A stretch of 64,000 nt of DNA, taken from assembly GCF_046614695.1 (NCBI RefSeq), contig NZ_JBKKHQ010000017.1:164059-228058 (forward strand), read 5' to 3'. Both the position numbers and the translations under genes were made by a program. The DNA comes from Pokkaliibacter sp046614695. GTDB lineage: Bacteria; Pseudomonadota; Gammaproteobacteria; Pseudomonadales; Balneatricaceae. Below are positions 34,472 to 43,609 of this stretch, in pieces (position 1 is the stretch's first letter; every line of letters starts with the position of its first letter). The notes under the pieces are model-generated. The model searched no databases, was not told the origin of the DNA, and saw only the letters and a program-made list of their open reading frames with translations.

Positions 34472-34912
34472 GTGAAGTTTCCAGCCAAAAGCTTTTTCCT
34501 CTTTAACCTGGTCCTGGTGTTGGCGATTGGTTGTTTTGGTGGCTATGCCATCCATTTGACCTCGCAGGATAACTACGAAACTGACGACCTCCACAGCATT
34601 GGCCACTGGATTCTTTCCGGCCCGGATACGGTGCATCTTGAGAATGTGCTGGGTACTGAGCCGTTCGCACGTTACACCTACAGCTTTAACGATAACAACC
34701 CGACGGAATCCCTGTTTTTCCGTGCGGATCTTTCCGACAGCGACATCGATGCCCTGCGTCAGAAACTGCTGGATGATGGTTACGAAGTGCAGCCCGCGGA
34801 TGACAACGGCAAAACGGCCCTGCGTCGCAAGGGGGGCGATTACCTCTACCTTGAGCTGACTCCGCCCAAGCAGATCTTTATCCGCGCGCGTGAGAAGCGT
34901 CCTCTGAGCTGA
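34472..34912 (+). CDS. Small membrane-anchored protein of unknown function
   Basis: The protein has 146 aa from the GTG at 34472, chosen because AGGG lies about nine bases upstream; a GTG three codons earlier is possible. One N-terminal TM helix (SFFLFNLVLVLAIGCFGGYAI) is followed by a soluble periplasmic or cytoplasmic domain with many acidic residues. No family is recognised. A clear terminator follows, shared with the convergent fhuF gene. Confidence 0.72.
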   Translation: MKFPAKSFFLFNLVLVLAIGCFGGYAIHLTSQDNYETDDLHSIGHWILSGPDTVHLENVLGTEPFARYTYSFNDNNPTESLFFRADLSDSDIDALRQKLLDDGYEVQPADDNGKTALRRKGGDYLYLELTPPKQIFIRAREKRPLS

Positions 34913-34936
34913 GTTGAAGCAGCATCAGATAATTAG

Positions 34937-34964
34937 AAAACCGGCTTAGCAGCCGGTTTTCTTT
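34937..34964. terminator. Bidirectional terminator
   Basis: AAAACCGGC faces GCCGGTTTT across a TTAGCA loop, between two convergent genes. Confidence 0.8.
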
Positions 34965-34985
34965 TGCCTGAATGTCGGGGATTAA

Positions 34986-35753
34986 TTAGTTGAGTGCCGT
35001 CTCAAAGGAGGCTTTCTTGCGGCGCGGGCAGGATTCGCAATACAGCCCATCCTTGCAGCGAAATTGCAGACAACAACCGCGACGCTCCAGTAACAGGCGG
35101 CTCTCGCCACTGGTGGCATCCTCGATCTGCTGCAGTCGGCTGGTGCCCGTCAAATGCAGGGCGCTGAGCCAGTCTTCGGCCAGTTGCAGGGTCGCTTCAC
35201 AACTCAGACCCGGCATACGTTGCTGGCAACTGATCAGCGCCGAAAGGGCATAGTCTGCCATCAGGCGTTCTGCCGCCGTGGGCGATAAACGAATCAGCTG
35301 GCCCAGACGCTCCGCCAGTTGTCCGGCCTGCTCGCGCAGTTTGTTGGCAGAAGCCTGCAGGCTGCGGCAATCCTGACTGCACACCGCGCCGGGTGTCAGG
35401 CGATAGCCGCAGGGCAGCTGGTTTTCCCCCAGATGCAGGCCGAGTTCACGGCAATCCAGCGGGCTGTCGAGTTGGGTGGCTGCAAGCACGGCCAGCGTGA
35501 CCGGTTGCCAGATCAGCAGCGCCCAGCAGCGCAACGCCCAATAGCCGTGACCGGCTTCCGGGTGCAGTGCCGCCAGATGCTGGTATTGCTGAATCAGCTG
35601 CACATCGTCGGTGTGATGCCAGGCGGTGACCTGCGGCACCAGTTGTCCGTCCCAGCCAGCGATGGCCCGCTGTGACAGTGCAATCAGCGACTGACTCGTT
35701 ACACCGTAAGCGCCTGAGCGGGCGATCAGCTGTGAGGGTTCAGCCCGGCGCAT
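34986..35753 (-). CDS. fhuF: FhuF-like siderophore-iron reductase
   Basis: This 255-aa protein has the C-terminal cysteine cluster of FhuF proteins, CC-X10-C-X2-C (RGCCLQFRCKDGLYCESCPR). The cluster holds a [2Fe-2S] centre that reduces ferric siderophores in the cytoplasm to release iron. The N-terminal half is poorly conserved, as usual in this family. It overlaps the end of the upstream MFS gene by 14 bases and belongs to an iron-uptake region with fhuCBD across the divergent promoter. Confidence 0.82.
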   Translation of the reverse strand: MRRAEPSQLIARSGAYGVTSQSLIALSQRAIAGWDGQLVPQVTAWHHTDDVQLIQQYQHLAALHPEAGHGYWALRCWALLIWQPVTLAVLAATQLDSPLDCRELGLHLGENQLPCGYRLTPGAVCSQDCRSLQASANKLREQAGQLAERLGQLIRLSPTAAERLMADYALSALISCQQRMPGLSCEATLQLAEDWLSALHLTGTSRLQQIEDATSGESRLLLERRGCCLQFRCKDGLYCESCPRRKKASFETALN

Positions 35754-37059
35754 GAGTTGCCTCAGTGACCGCGCGTTGCGGTGCCGGATGGTGACGGTCG
35801 ATCATCACCCAGAAAAGGTTGATCAGCAGCGCCACCAGAAAACCTGCGACGGCGGCGAAGAAGGTCATTTGGGCGCCGATGCTTTCCACAATCACACCCG
35901 CACCGAAGGACGACAGCAGGGCTCCGACTTTCTGAAAGAGGTTGGTAATGGCGAAGTCACGAGCGTAATTACTGGGTTTGCTGATACGAAACAGGCTGAC
36001 TTCGATACGCACGATCAGCTGAAACAGGCCCCAGCCGTAAAGCATCTGGCCGAGCAGCAGCAGGGCGGTTTGCTCGCTGCCCTGCAGTAACAGACCCACG
36101 GCGGTAATCACCATATTGGTGGCAGTATGGCCGAGCCGATGCTGCCAGACCTTGCCGAGTTTGCGGTTCACCAGCAAACCGGCCAGCGCCATCATGCCGG
36201 GAATGGCGAACACCAGACCGCTGACGGTGGTGTCACTGATACCGCTTTGTTCCTGCCAGTAAACCGAAAAGAACGGGCGGCTGACGTAAGCGCTGAAGTT
36301 AAAGATCAGCATCAGCACTGACAGACCAATCAACGCCACCCAGGGGTTGAGTATCGGCGTGTGGGACAACGTAACTGGCGTATCTGTCGCCAGGGTTTCG
36401 GTCAGGTTTTCACTGGCAGAAGCGGCCTCCTCAGCTCTCGCTTTGTCCGCCTGTTCCTGCCTGGCTTGCTCTCGGTCGGCAGCTGCGGTGGCAACAATAC
36501 GGCCACTTTTCAGCAGCCACAGGCTCAGACCCATCTGAATAAAATCACCCAGCGCCATTAGGGCAATGCACTGAGAAGGGCCGAGGTATTCCAGAATCCA
36601 GCCGCCGATGGTCGCGGCGAAGATCATCGCCATGTGGATGACCACGGAAAGCATGGCCACGGTATCACTGTGACGCTCCGGGGTTTCCAGGCGCATCAGG
36701 TACGGGAACATCAGCAGGTAGCTGGCCTTTATGACGAACATGCTGATGCTGAGGGCCGCGTAGCTGTTCGCGGTCGGCGCCCAGATGCTCAACAGGCACA
36801 GACAGCCCGCGATGAACTGGGTGCCGATCAGCAAGTGAATGGTTTCAATGTGCCGGGCCAGGCGAGCCCACACCGGCAGGGCACACATCACTGCGATGGA
36901 GATGCCCGCCATATAGCTGCCGATCCAGACCGGATCAGTCATGCCATAGCGGTTACCGAAAAACTGGGGATAGAACGCAATCAGCAGGGAATCGCTGACC
37001 ACGCCGCAACCAGTCATCAGCAGCACAATATTGCGAAGCTGAGTCAGAGAGCCAAACAT
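35740..37059 (-). CDS. MFS transporter in the siderophore locus
   Basis: This 439-aa protein has about 12 predicted helices and a hydrophilic central loop (about residues 195-245) rich in Ala, Glu and Gln. MFS architecture is clear (GMTDPVWIGSYMAGISIAVM, then LPVWARLARHIETIHLLIG). Substrate is unknown. Coupling to fhuF by overlap and divergence from fhuCBD suggest siderophore export or uptake. It could equally be an unrelated efflux pump, so the role is an inference from position. Confidence 0.8.
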   Translation of the reverse strand: MFGSLTQLRNIVLLMTGCGVVSDSLLIAFYPQFFGNRYGMTDPVWIGSYMAGISIAVMCALPVWARLARHIETIHLLIGTQFIAGCLCLLSIWAPTANSYAALSISMFVIKASYLLMFPYLMRLETPERHSDTVAMLSVVIHMAMIFAATIGGWILEYLGPSQCIALMALGDFIQMGLSLWLLKSGRIVATAAADREQARQEQADKARAEEAASASENLTETLATDTPVTLSHTPILNPWVALIGLSVLMLIFNFSAYVSRPFFSVYWQEQSGISDTTVSGLVFAIPGMMALAGLLVNRKLGKVWQHRLGHTATNMVITAVGLLLQGSEQTALLLLGQMLYGWGLFQLIVRIEVSLFRISKPSNYARDFAITNLFQKVGALLSSFGAGVIVESIGAQMTFFAAVAGFLVALLINLFWVMIDRHHPAPQRAVTEATHAPG

Positions 37060-37259
37060 CAGGTGTGATCTCCACTCTGGCGCTGCAATGGCAAAGAAAG
37101 CAGGCTGGCCGGTGATCTCAGGGAGCAGGCGAAGTGCGTGGCGGTCATCGTCAGGCAGTCTCGTCGGTAACGCGGTGAGAGGGGAATCCGCGACAGCGAC
37201 GGGCGAAGTTTTCCCGTCGGCGGATCAGGGGTAAATGATCCTTGATCGCATTCAATAAT

Positions 37260-37278
37260 GCAAATGACAATGATTATC
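37260..37278. promoter_or_regulatory. Fur-box-like operator between MFS gene and fhuC
   Basis: GCAAATGACAATGATTATC matches the 19-base Fur consensus GATAATGATAATCATTATC at 15 positions. It overlaps the promoter-like TATTAT at 37282-37287 and lies 82 bases before the fhuC start, within the 300-base divergent gap (37060-37359). Nothing else convincing was seen in that gap. Iron repression of fhuCBD, and perhaps of the MFS-fhuF pair, is likely. Confidence 0.7.
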
Positions 37279-37359
37279 AGGTATTATTCCCGGCTTACTT
37301 TCTCAGGCTCTGGCTCGATATCTGTTCGCGTCGCCAGAGCCCGCATCGCGGGAGTGATT

Positions 37360-38127
37360 ATGTTCGAGTTGCAGCAGGTCAAGGTGGTACGTGCCGGTCG
37401 TACGCTACTCAATGTGCCGTCGCTGCGGCTGGATACCCGTAAATTCACCGCGATTCTGGGCCATAACGGCTCCGGTAAATCGACCCTGCTGAAGCTGCTG
37501 GCGCGGCAGATGGCGCCCGATGAAGGCTCCATTACCCTTGATCAGCAGCCGCTTTCCCGGTTTTCCACCAAAGCGCTAGCACGACGTTTGGGTCTGCTGC
37601 CTCAACATTTAGCGGATACTCAGGGCCTGAGCGTGCAGGAACTGGTGCGCCTGGGGCGATACCCCTGGCATGGCATGCTCGGGCGTTTTAGCCCGGAGGA
37701 TCAGCGTCAGGTCGAGCGTGCGATCGAGGAAACCGGCCTTACGCAGTACCGCGATGCCATGACAGACCGCCTTTCCGGCGGTGAACGCCAGCGGGCGTGG
37801 ATCGCCATGTTGCTGGCGCAGCAGTCACCTTTATTGCTGCTGGATGAGCCGACCTCGGCGCTGGATCTTGGTCATCAGTACGATGTGCTGGGGCTGATGC
37901 GTCGCCTGAATCAGCAGCAGGGGCTGGGAGTGATGGCCATTCTCCATGACATCAATCTCTCGGTGCGCTATGCCGATCATATTGTCGCTTTGCGCGGTGG
38001 CGAGGTGGTGTATGACGGTGAAGCCGAAGCCATTCTCGACCCGACGCTGCTAAGCCGGCTCTACGATATCGAGATTGCGCTGGTGGCAGGCACGCCTAAC
38101 CAACCCACACTGGCCGTTGTCTCGTGA
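37360..38127 (+). CDS. fhuC: FhuC-type siderophore ABC transporter ATPase
   Basis: The protein has 255 aa from the ATG at 37360, with GGGAG seven bases upstream; the frame stays open 34 codons further but enters the Fur-box region. Walker A GHNGSGKSTLL, the signature LSGGERQRAWIAMLLAQ, Walker B LLLLDEPTSALD and the family-typical DTQGLSVQELVRLGRYPWHG are visible. It powers the FhuB permease. Its stop overlaps the GTG start of fhuB. Confidence 0.92.
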   Translation: MFELQQVKVVRAGRTLLNVPSLRLDTRKFTAILGHNGSGKSTLLKLLARQMAPDEGSITLDQQPLSRFSTKALARRLGLLPQHLADTQGLSVQELVRLGRYPWHGMLGRFSPEDQRQVERAIEETGLTQYRDAMTDRLSGGERQRAWIAMLLAQQSPLLLLDEPTSALDLGHQYDVLGLMRRLNQQQGLGVMAILHDINLSVRYADHIVALRGGEVVYDGEAEAILDPTLLSRLYDIEIALVAGTPNQPTLAVVS

Positions 38128-40196
38128 CCGATTTGTCCCACTCCCTTTCCCGGAAAATCTGCGACGTGCGCCACCATCGCCTCGGGCTGATCGGCAGTTT
38201 GCTGCTGTTCAGCCTGTTACTGGTGCTGGCTCAGTGGCATTTCAGCTCCACGCTGACATTGGCGGAGCAGGGGCGCCTGTTGTGGCAGCGCCTTTTTACC
38301 TCCCCGGTCGAGCACTTAACCGCGCTGGATCAGGTGCAGTTCTGGTACAGCGCTGCGCCGCGTGCGCTGGTGACGGTGCTGGTGGGAGCGGCGCTGGGTT
38401 TCTCCGGCAGTCTCTTGCAGCAGCTGACGCAAAACCGGCTGGTATCACCAATGACGCTGGGCGCTTCTTCCGGTGCCTGGCTGGCGCTGGTGATTGTGGC
38501 GATTGTCTGGCCGGGAGTTCAGGGTCAGTGGAATGCGCTGGCTGCCTTGTTGGGCGCCATGCTGGCGGCGGCGCTGGTGATGCTGATGGCCGGACGCGAT
38601 GGCCTGGGTGGTGTGCGGCTGGTGCTGGCGGGCATGGCCTGTAACCTGCTGTTTGGTGCACTGGCCAGTGGTCTCATGATGATGCATGACCAGTACACCC
38701 GCGATCTTTTCGTCTGGGGCGCGGGGGATCTTACTCAAACCGACTGGCATGCCGCCCGGACGCTGCTCTGGCGACTGGCCCCGGCGGTGCTGGTGCTTTG
38801 GCTGGCACCCCGTGCCTTGCAGTTGCTGCGACTCGGTGCTGGTAGCGCCCAGAGCCTGGGGCTGGCTGTGTGGCCCTTGATCACGGTGCTGTTTCTCGCG
38901 GCCATGTGGCTTACCTCTTCTGCGATCACCGCCGTGGGGCTGATCGGCTTTATCGGTTTGCTTACGCCGAATCTGGTGCGTTTGCTCGGTGTGAAAAGCC
39001 CGCGCGCTGAGCTTATCGCCAGTGCCGTGCTGGGTGCGCTGGCACTGCAATGCGCTGATGTGCTTGCCCTCTGGGCCAGCGAGTTTACTTTGGATCGAGT
39101 GCCGACCGGCGCAGCGGCGGCCTTGCTGGGGGTGCCGGTGCTGATCTGGCTGACACGGCGCAACCTCACCAGTGCTGATCAGGCGCAACCTCCGGCGGAG
39201 ACGGCTTCTGCAGCAGGCAGTGCGTTAGGGCGAAATGTGCTGCTGATGACGCTGCTGCTGGCGGTTTTTCTTGGATTATTTGTGAGTCCCGGACTGGCGC
39301 AGACGCCCTCGGGTGGGCTCGTCACCCAATGGCAAATCACTTGGCCGGATGCGCTGGTGTGGTCTTTGCGCTGGCCGCGGCTGGTGGTGGCCATGAGTGC
39401 GGGAGCGGGGCTTGCGGTCGCCGGTGTGCTGCTGCAACGTTTGCTGCGAAATCCGCTGGCGAGCCCGGATATTCTTGGTCTTTCCGCCGGTGCTACGCTG
39501 GCAATGCTGATATGCGCCATGATTTCCGGCGCGACGCTGCAGTCCGGTGGGCCGCTGGTGGCGTTTCTCGGCGCGATGGTGACGCTGGTGATTCTGATCT
39601 GGCTCGGCCGTCGTCACCAGTTTGCGCCGGGCATGATGGCATTGGTCGGTATCTCGCTGGCGGCGCTATTGGATGCGGTGCTGCAGTTTGTGCTGGTTAA
39701 AGGCACCCTTAACAGTTTTGCCATTCTTGGCTGGATGGCGGGTTCCACTTATCGGGTGCTGCCTGAGCAGGCTTTGCTGTTGGCAGGGTTAGTGACCGCG
39801 CTGACAGTGGCCGCGCTGGTGATGGGCCGGGCAGTCACGCTGCTTGGGCTCGGCGCACCGATTGCTTCTTCCCTTGGGGTTTCTGTCGGCATCGTGCGGC
39901 TGCTATTGCTGTCGCTGGCGGCGATGCTCTGTGCGGTCGTGACCAGCCAGACCGGGCCGATTGCCTTTGTGGGCTTGCTCGCTCCGCATCTTGCGCGCTT
40001 GAGTGGCGCGAGGCTAGTGCAGCATCAGCTACTGCTGGCGGCGGTGATGGGCGCCACCCTGATGCTGCTGGCGGACTGGCTTGGGCGGGTGGTGTTATTC
40101 CCGGTGCAGATGCCGGTCGGCATTATGGGCGCACTGCTGTGCGGCGGCTATTTCCTGCTGATTCTGGCAGCACAGCGCTGGAGGGCACGGTCATGA
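38124..40196 (+). CDS. fhuB: FhuB-type fused FecCD permease
   Basis: This 690-aa protein contains two FecCD permease units fused in one chain, as in E. coli FhuB. Each half has the LVGAALGFSGSLLQQLTQNRL or AGLAVAGVLLQRLLRNPLASPD motif and the GLLTPN/GLLAPH loop that contacts the ATPase. It imports ferric hydroxamate-type siderophores with FhuC and FhuD. GTG start overlapping the fhuC stop. Confidence 0.93.
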   Translation: MTDLSHSLSRKICDVRHHRLGLIGSLLLFSLLLVLAQWHFSSTLTLAEQGRLLWQRLFTSPVEHLTALDQVQFWYSAAPRALVTVLVGAALGFSGSLLQQLTQNRLVSPMTLGASSGAWLALVIVAIVWPGVQGQWNALAALLGAMLAAALVMLMAGRDGLGGVRLVLAGMACNLLFGALASGLMMMHDQYTRDLFVWGAGDLTQTDWHAARTLLWRLAPAVLVLWLAPRALQLLRLGAGSAQSLGLAVWPLITVLFLAAMWLTSSAITAVGLIGFIGLLTPNLVRLLGVKSPRAELIASAVLGALALQCADVLALWASEFTLDRVPTGAAAALLGVPVLIWLTRRNLTSADQAQPPAETASAAGSALGRNVLLMTLLLAVFLGLFVSPGLAQTPSGGLVTQWQITWPDALVWSLRWPRLVVAMSAGAGLAVAGVLLQRLLRNPLASPDILGLSAGATLAMLICAMISGATLQSGGPLVAFLGAMVTLVILIWLGRRHQFAPGMMALVGISLAALLDAVLQFVLVKGTLNSFAILGWMAGSTYRVLPEQALLLAGLVTALTVAALVMGRAVTLLGLGAPIASSLGVSVGIVRLLLLSLAAMLCAVVTSQTGPIAFVGLLAPHLARLSGARLVQHQLLLAAVMGATLMLLADWLGRVVLFPVQMPVGIMGALLCGGYFLLILAAQRWRARS

Positions 40197-41167
40197 TTCG
40201 GCAGCTGCTATGCCTGCTTGTCTGCGCAGTGGCGCTGCTGTCCGGTAGTGCGCTGGCCGCCAATACAGAACCCTCGGAATCCTCAGAGCCATCAGTCTCA
40301 GCAGAGCGCGCGCAACCTCATTACGACAACCGCCGAGTGGTGTCGATGGCGTGGGAAATCACCGAGTCCCTGCTGGCGATGGGCATTACTCCGTTGGGTG
40401 CAGCGGATGGGCCGGACTACCGGCAGTATGTGGTGCACCCTGAACTGCCGGAGTCCGTCGTGAATGTAGGTTCACGTCTTGAGCCGAATCTGGAACTGCT
40501 GGCGGCGCTGCAGCCCAGTGTGATTCTGATCTCGCCCCTATTGGCCGATTTAAAACCGGTGCTGGAGCGCATCGCACCGGTCTGGCAGCTCAATACCTAT
40601 GGGCAGACCCACGATAATCTCGCCGCCGCGCGGCAGTATTTCCTCGAACTGGGGGAGCGGCTGGGAAAATCCGAGCAGGCCAACGCGGCGCTGTACTCAC
40701 TGGATGAGCAGTTAGGGCAGTACAAGGCAGCCCTGGCGCGCCAGTATCCACAGGGGATTCCGCCGGTACTGTTGCTGCGTTTTGGTAATGCCAAGGTGAG
40801 CTATCTTTACGGGGAGAACTCTCTGCCGCTGGCGGCCTTGCGAGCGATTGGAGCGGATACCGAATCGCCTGCTGCATCGACCTTCTGGGGCGCCGTGCAA
40901 AAGCCGGTCACGGAACTGGCGGCCGAGCCGTCGCCGATCAAACTCTACTTTTTACCCTTCGCAGAAAAAGACACTCTCTTTGCTTCGCCTTTGTGGCAAG
41001 CCATGCCTTTTGTGCAACAGGGGTGTGTCGGGCCGATTGCCTCGACCTGGTCTTACGGCGGGATTATCTCGCTGGGCTATCTGGCCGACAGCATCAGCAA
41101 GGCGCTGCTGGCCTTGCCGAATCAGGGCCGCCAGTGCCGGGCTTCACAGGCCACACTGGCGCGCTGA
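40193..41167 (+). CDS. fhuD: FhuD-type ferric siderophore-binding protein
   Basis: The protein has 324 aa from the ATG at 40193, which overlaps the fhuB stop (ATGA). A signal peptide (MIRQLLCLLVCAVALLSGSALA) is followed by the family segment SMAWEITESLLAMGITPLGAADGPDYRQY, matching FhuD-type binding proteins, and LEPNLELLAALQPSVILIS. Gene order is C-B-D instead of the E. coli C-D-B. No outer-membrane receptor or TonB gene lies in the window. Confidence 0.9.
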   Translation: MIRQLLCLLVCAVALLSGSALAANTEPSESSEPSVSAERAQPHYDNRRVVSMAWEITESLLAMGITPLGAADGPDYRQYVVHPELPESVVNVGSRLEPNLELLAALQPSVILISPLLADLKPVLERIAPVWQLNTYGQTHDNLAAARQYFLELGERLGKSEQANAALYSLDEQLGQYKAALARQYPQGIPPVLLLRFGNAKVSYLYGENSLPLAALRAIGADTESPAASTFWGAVQKPVTELAAEPSPIKLYFLPFAEKDTLFASPLWQAMPFVQQGCVGPIASTWSYGGIISLGYLADSISKALLALPNQGRQCRASQATLAR

Positions 41168-41209
41168 CGGATGATCGTTGTCGCGTGGTGTTAAGGTATG
41201 CGCTGCGGC

Positions 41210-42244
41210 TCAGGAGCTTTCGCGGGCGACCAGCTCAAAGCCAACATCATAGGCCGTGCCGGGAGCAATCTGGCCATCGAGCTGTTGCAGGAACATGGTT
41301 GCCGCACGCTGGCCAATTTCATGGCGGGGCGTGGCGATACTGGTGAGCGAAGGCACAGTCCAGGCCGATGCCGCCAGATCGTTAAAACCGCCAATAGCCA
41401 GTCGTCCGGGGACACTGATCTGCTGGCGCTGACAGTGGAAGAGGGCGCCGTACGCCAGGTCATCGTTACAGCAGAAAAGGGCGTCAAGATCCGGCGCGCG
41501 CTCCAGCAATTGCGCTGTCAGCTGGGCTCCCAGACCGACGCTTGAGGAGTCCGGGACATAGATTTCCCGTGTCTCATCATAAAGCCCGGCTTCCTGCATG
41601 GCCGCGCGATAACCTTCCCAGCGCTTGAGGGTACGGGCATCGCCCTGAACGGCCATAAAGCCGATGCGGGTATAGCCTTTATCCAGCAGGTGGCGGGTCA
41701 TCGCCTTGCCGCACTCAAACTGGGAAAAACCGACGCAGAGCCGCTCCTTGCGTTCATCCAGCTCCATCATGTGCACCACCGGACAGCGGCTGTTGGCCAG
41801 TTGTGCTTCAACGGCGGGGGTGTGATCAAAGCCGGTAATCAGAATGCCATCCGGGTTGTGAGCCAGATAGGCACTCAGCAGGCGCTCTTCTTCCTCGGTG
41901 TTGTAGCGGGTGTTGCCGATCAGAATCTGATAGCCCTTCGGGTGCAGGGTCTCATAGATGCCGCTCAGGGTGTCGACGAACACTTCGTTAGCCAGCGAGG
42001 GCACCAGCACCACCACGGTGTGCGAGCGGGCAGAGGCCAGTGCTCGGGCAGCATGGTTCGGGCGATAGCCCAGTGTCTGCACCGCTTCTTCAATTCGGGC
42101 ACGCAAGGCTTCGGAGACTTTTTCCGGGGTGCGCAGGGCGCGGGAGACGGTAATACTGCTGACGCCGACATGGGCGGCAACGTCGCTCAGGGTTACCTGA
42201 CCTGCTGCACTGCGGCGAGCCCGTCCCGGCATTTTGGGATACAT
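41210..42244 (-). CDS. gntR: LacI/GntR-type gluconate repressor
   Basis: The protein has 344 aa from the ATG at 42244, which has AAAGGA about 12 bases upstream. An N-terminal LacI helix-turn-helix (VTLSDVAAHVGVSSITVSRALRTPEKVSEALR) and hinge are followed by a periplasmic-binding-type effector domain. The segment LGYRPNHAARALASARSHTVVVLVPSLANEVF is very like E. coli GntR. It is divergent from gluconokinase with two matching operators in between, so it most likely represses gntK and the TRAP genes in the absence of gluconate. Confidence 0.9.
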   Translation of the reverse strand: MYPKMPGRARRSAAGQVTLSDVAAHVGVSSITVSRALRTPEKVSEALRARIEEAVQTLGYRPNHAARALASARSHTVVVLVPSLANEVFVDTLSGIYETLHPKGYQILIGNTRYNTEEEERLLSAYLAHNPDGILITGFDHTPAVEAQLANSRCPVVHMMELDERKERLCVGFSQFECGKAMTRHLLDKGYTRIGFMAVQGDARTLKRWEGYRAAMQEAGLYDETREIYVPDSSSVGLGAQLTAQLLERAPDLDALFCCNDDLAYGALFHCQRQQISVPGRLAIGGFNDLAASAWTVPSLTSIATPRHEIGQRAATMFLQQLDGQIAPGTAYDVGFELVARESS

Positions 42245-42296
42245 AGGCGGGATGGTCCTTTTGTCGTAGGCATTATTGTTAGACTTGACAGAGGGT

Positions 42297-42312
42297 ATGT
42301 TACCGCTAACAT
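42297..42312. promoter_or_regulatory. GntR operator, site 1
   Basis: ATGTTACCGCTAACAT is an imperfect 16-base palindrome (one mismatched pair) of the LacI/GntR type. It sits 53 bases upstream of the gntR start, suited to autoregulation. Confidence 0.75.
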
Positions 42313-42434
42313 GACGCCCCACTCCATCTTTTTTCCTGTCAAACGCCAGGATGAAGCGGAACATAGAAATAACAATAGCTGCTTGAAAAGGCGAAATACG
42401 GCAAAGCAACCCTTGCCGATTTTTAGCAAGAAGG

Positions 42435-42450
42435 ATGTTAGCGCTAACAT
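42435..42450. promoter_or_regulatory. GntR operator, site 2, overlapping the gntK start
   Basis: ATGTTAGCGCTAACAT is a perfect 16-base palindrome. It lies between the AGAAGGA Shine-Dalgarno and the gntK ATG and includes the first two bases of that start codon. Spacing to site 1 is 138 bases centre to centre, near 13 helical turns, which would allow looping. Confidence 0.8.
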
Positions 42451-42952
42451 GAAGCCTCCTGTGATTGTCGTGATGGGCGTCTCCGGCTGCGGAAAAAGCA
42501 GTATCGGGATGCGACTGGCGGGCCATCTGGGTGTTCGCTTTGAGGAAGGGGATAGCTACCACCCTCAGAGCAACGTCGAGAAGATGAGCCGCGGTATTCC
42601 TCTGGACGATGATGATCGCAAGGGCTGGCTGGAGATTCTGGCCGGGCTGCTGGGTACTGCCCATCAGCACAATGAAGGCCTGATCCTGTCCTGCTCAGCA
42701 TTAAAGGCACGCTATCGTGATCTTCTGCGTGCGAGCTGCCCGGGACTTCAGTTCGTGTATCTGCAGGGAAGTTTTGACACCATCAGTGAGCGAATGGCTG
42801 CCCGTGCCGGGCACTTTATGCCAACCTCATTGCTGGAAAGCCAGTTCAACACGCTGGAGGAACCGACCGGTGAGCCGGGAGTGGTGACCTGCGATGTACA
42901 GCTGGCCCCCGAGGTGCTGGTTGAGGAGGCCCTGCAGGCGCTGACGCACTGA
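42449..42952 (+). CDS. gntK: Gluconokinase
   Basis: This 167-aa P-loop kinase phosphorylates gluconate to 6-phosphogluconate. Walker A is GVSGCGKSSIG at residues 10-20, followed by FEEGDSYHPQSNVEKMSRGIPLDDDDRKGWL, the gluconate-kinase signature. The open frame extends far upstream, but the start at 42449 is fixed by AGAAGGA and by the conserved N-terminus. The 14-base spacing from that Shine-Dalgarno is longer than usual because the operator lies in between. Confidence 0.94.
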   Translation: MKPPVIVVMGVSGCGKSSIGMRLAGHLGVRFEEGDSYHPQSNVEKMSRGIPLDDDDRKGWLEILAGLLGTAHQHNEGLILSCSALKARYRDLLRASCPGLQFVYLQGSFDTISERMAARAGHFMPTSLLESQFNTLEEPTGEPGVVTCDVQLAPEVLVEEALQALTH

Positions 42953-43051
42953 GTCATCGCACCTGCCACGGTTTCCCGCCGCACGGCAACGGCAAGCAGT
43001 CTTTTTCGAGCCGGAATGCGCACCGGTTATGAAGTATGAGGACACAAAAAA

Positions 43052-43609
43052 ATGACAACCCTCAGCAATCGTGTTGAAGCCCTGTTCGACAAGGTTTCGC
43101 CGCTGGTCCGCGGCATTGAACGCCTGATCGAGTTTCTGATGGCCGCCTGCCTGGCCGTCATGTTCGTGGCGGTGTTCGGCAACGTCATTCTGCGTTACTT
43201 CTTCGGCAGCAGTATTCCCTCCTCGGAAGAACTCTCCCGCCTGCTGTTTGTCTGGCTGATTTTCCTCGGCGCGGTGCTGGCCACGGCCCGGCATTCCCAT
43301 ATCGGTTTTGATCTGGCGCAACGTGCGCTGCCCAAGCCCCTGCGTTATCTCTGCGCCGTTGTCAGTCATGGCCTGATGCTCTATGCCCTGTGGCTTTTCT
43401 GGCAGGGGAGCTGGCAGCAATTTGTTATCGGCCAGAAGATTTTCTCCACTGTCATGCATTACCCGCTGGCCGTCATGAATGCCGCGGGGCTGGTGGCTTC
43501 CCTGGGTATTGCCCTGTATCTGGTGATTAACCTGTTGCGTGTGCTGATCGGCAGTCCGAAAGCGCACATTCCCGGCAATCGTCTGAGCACTGAGGAGTCT
43601 TCGAAATGA
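43052..43609 (+). CDS. dctQ: TRAP transporter small permease (DctQ)
   Basis: This 185-aa protein has four hydrophobic helices and the DctQ segment VFGNVILRYFFGSSIPSSEELSRLLFVWLIFLG. It forms the membrane part of a sodium-driven TRAP importer with DctM. GAGGA precedes the ATG, and its stop overlaps the dctM start by four bases. It lies 99 bases after gntK on the same strand, so gluconate or a related sugar acid is the likely substrate. Confidence 0.9.
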   Translation: MTTLSNRVEALFDKVSPLVRGIERLIEFLMAACLAVMFVAVFGNVILRYFFGSSIPSSEELSRLLFVWLIFLGAVLATARHSHIGFDLAQRALPKPLRYLCAVVSHGLMLYALWLFWQGSWQQFVIGQKIFSTVMHYPLAVMNAAGLVASLGIALYLVINLLRVLIGSPKAHIPGNRLSTEESSK

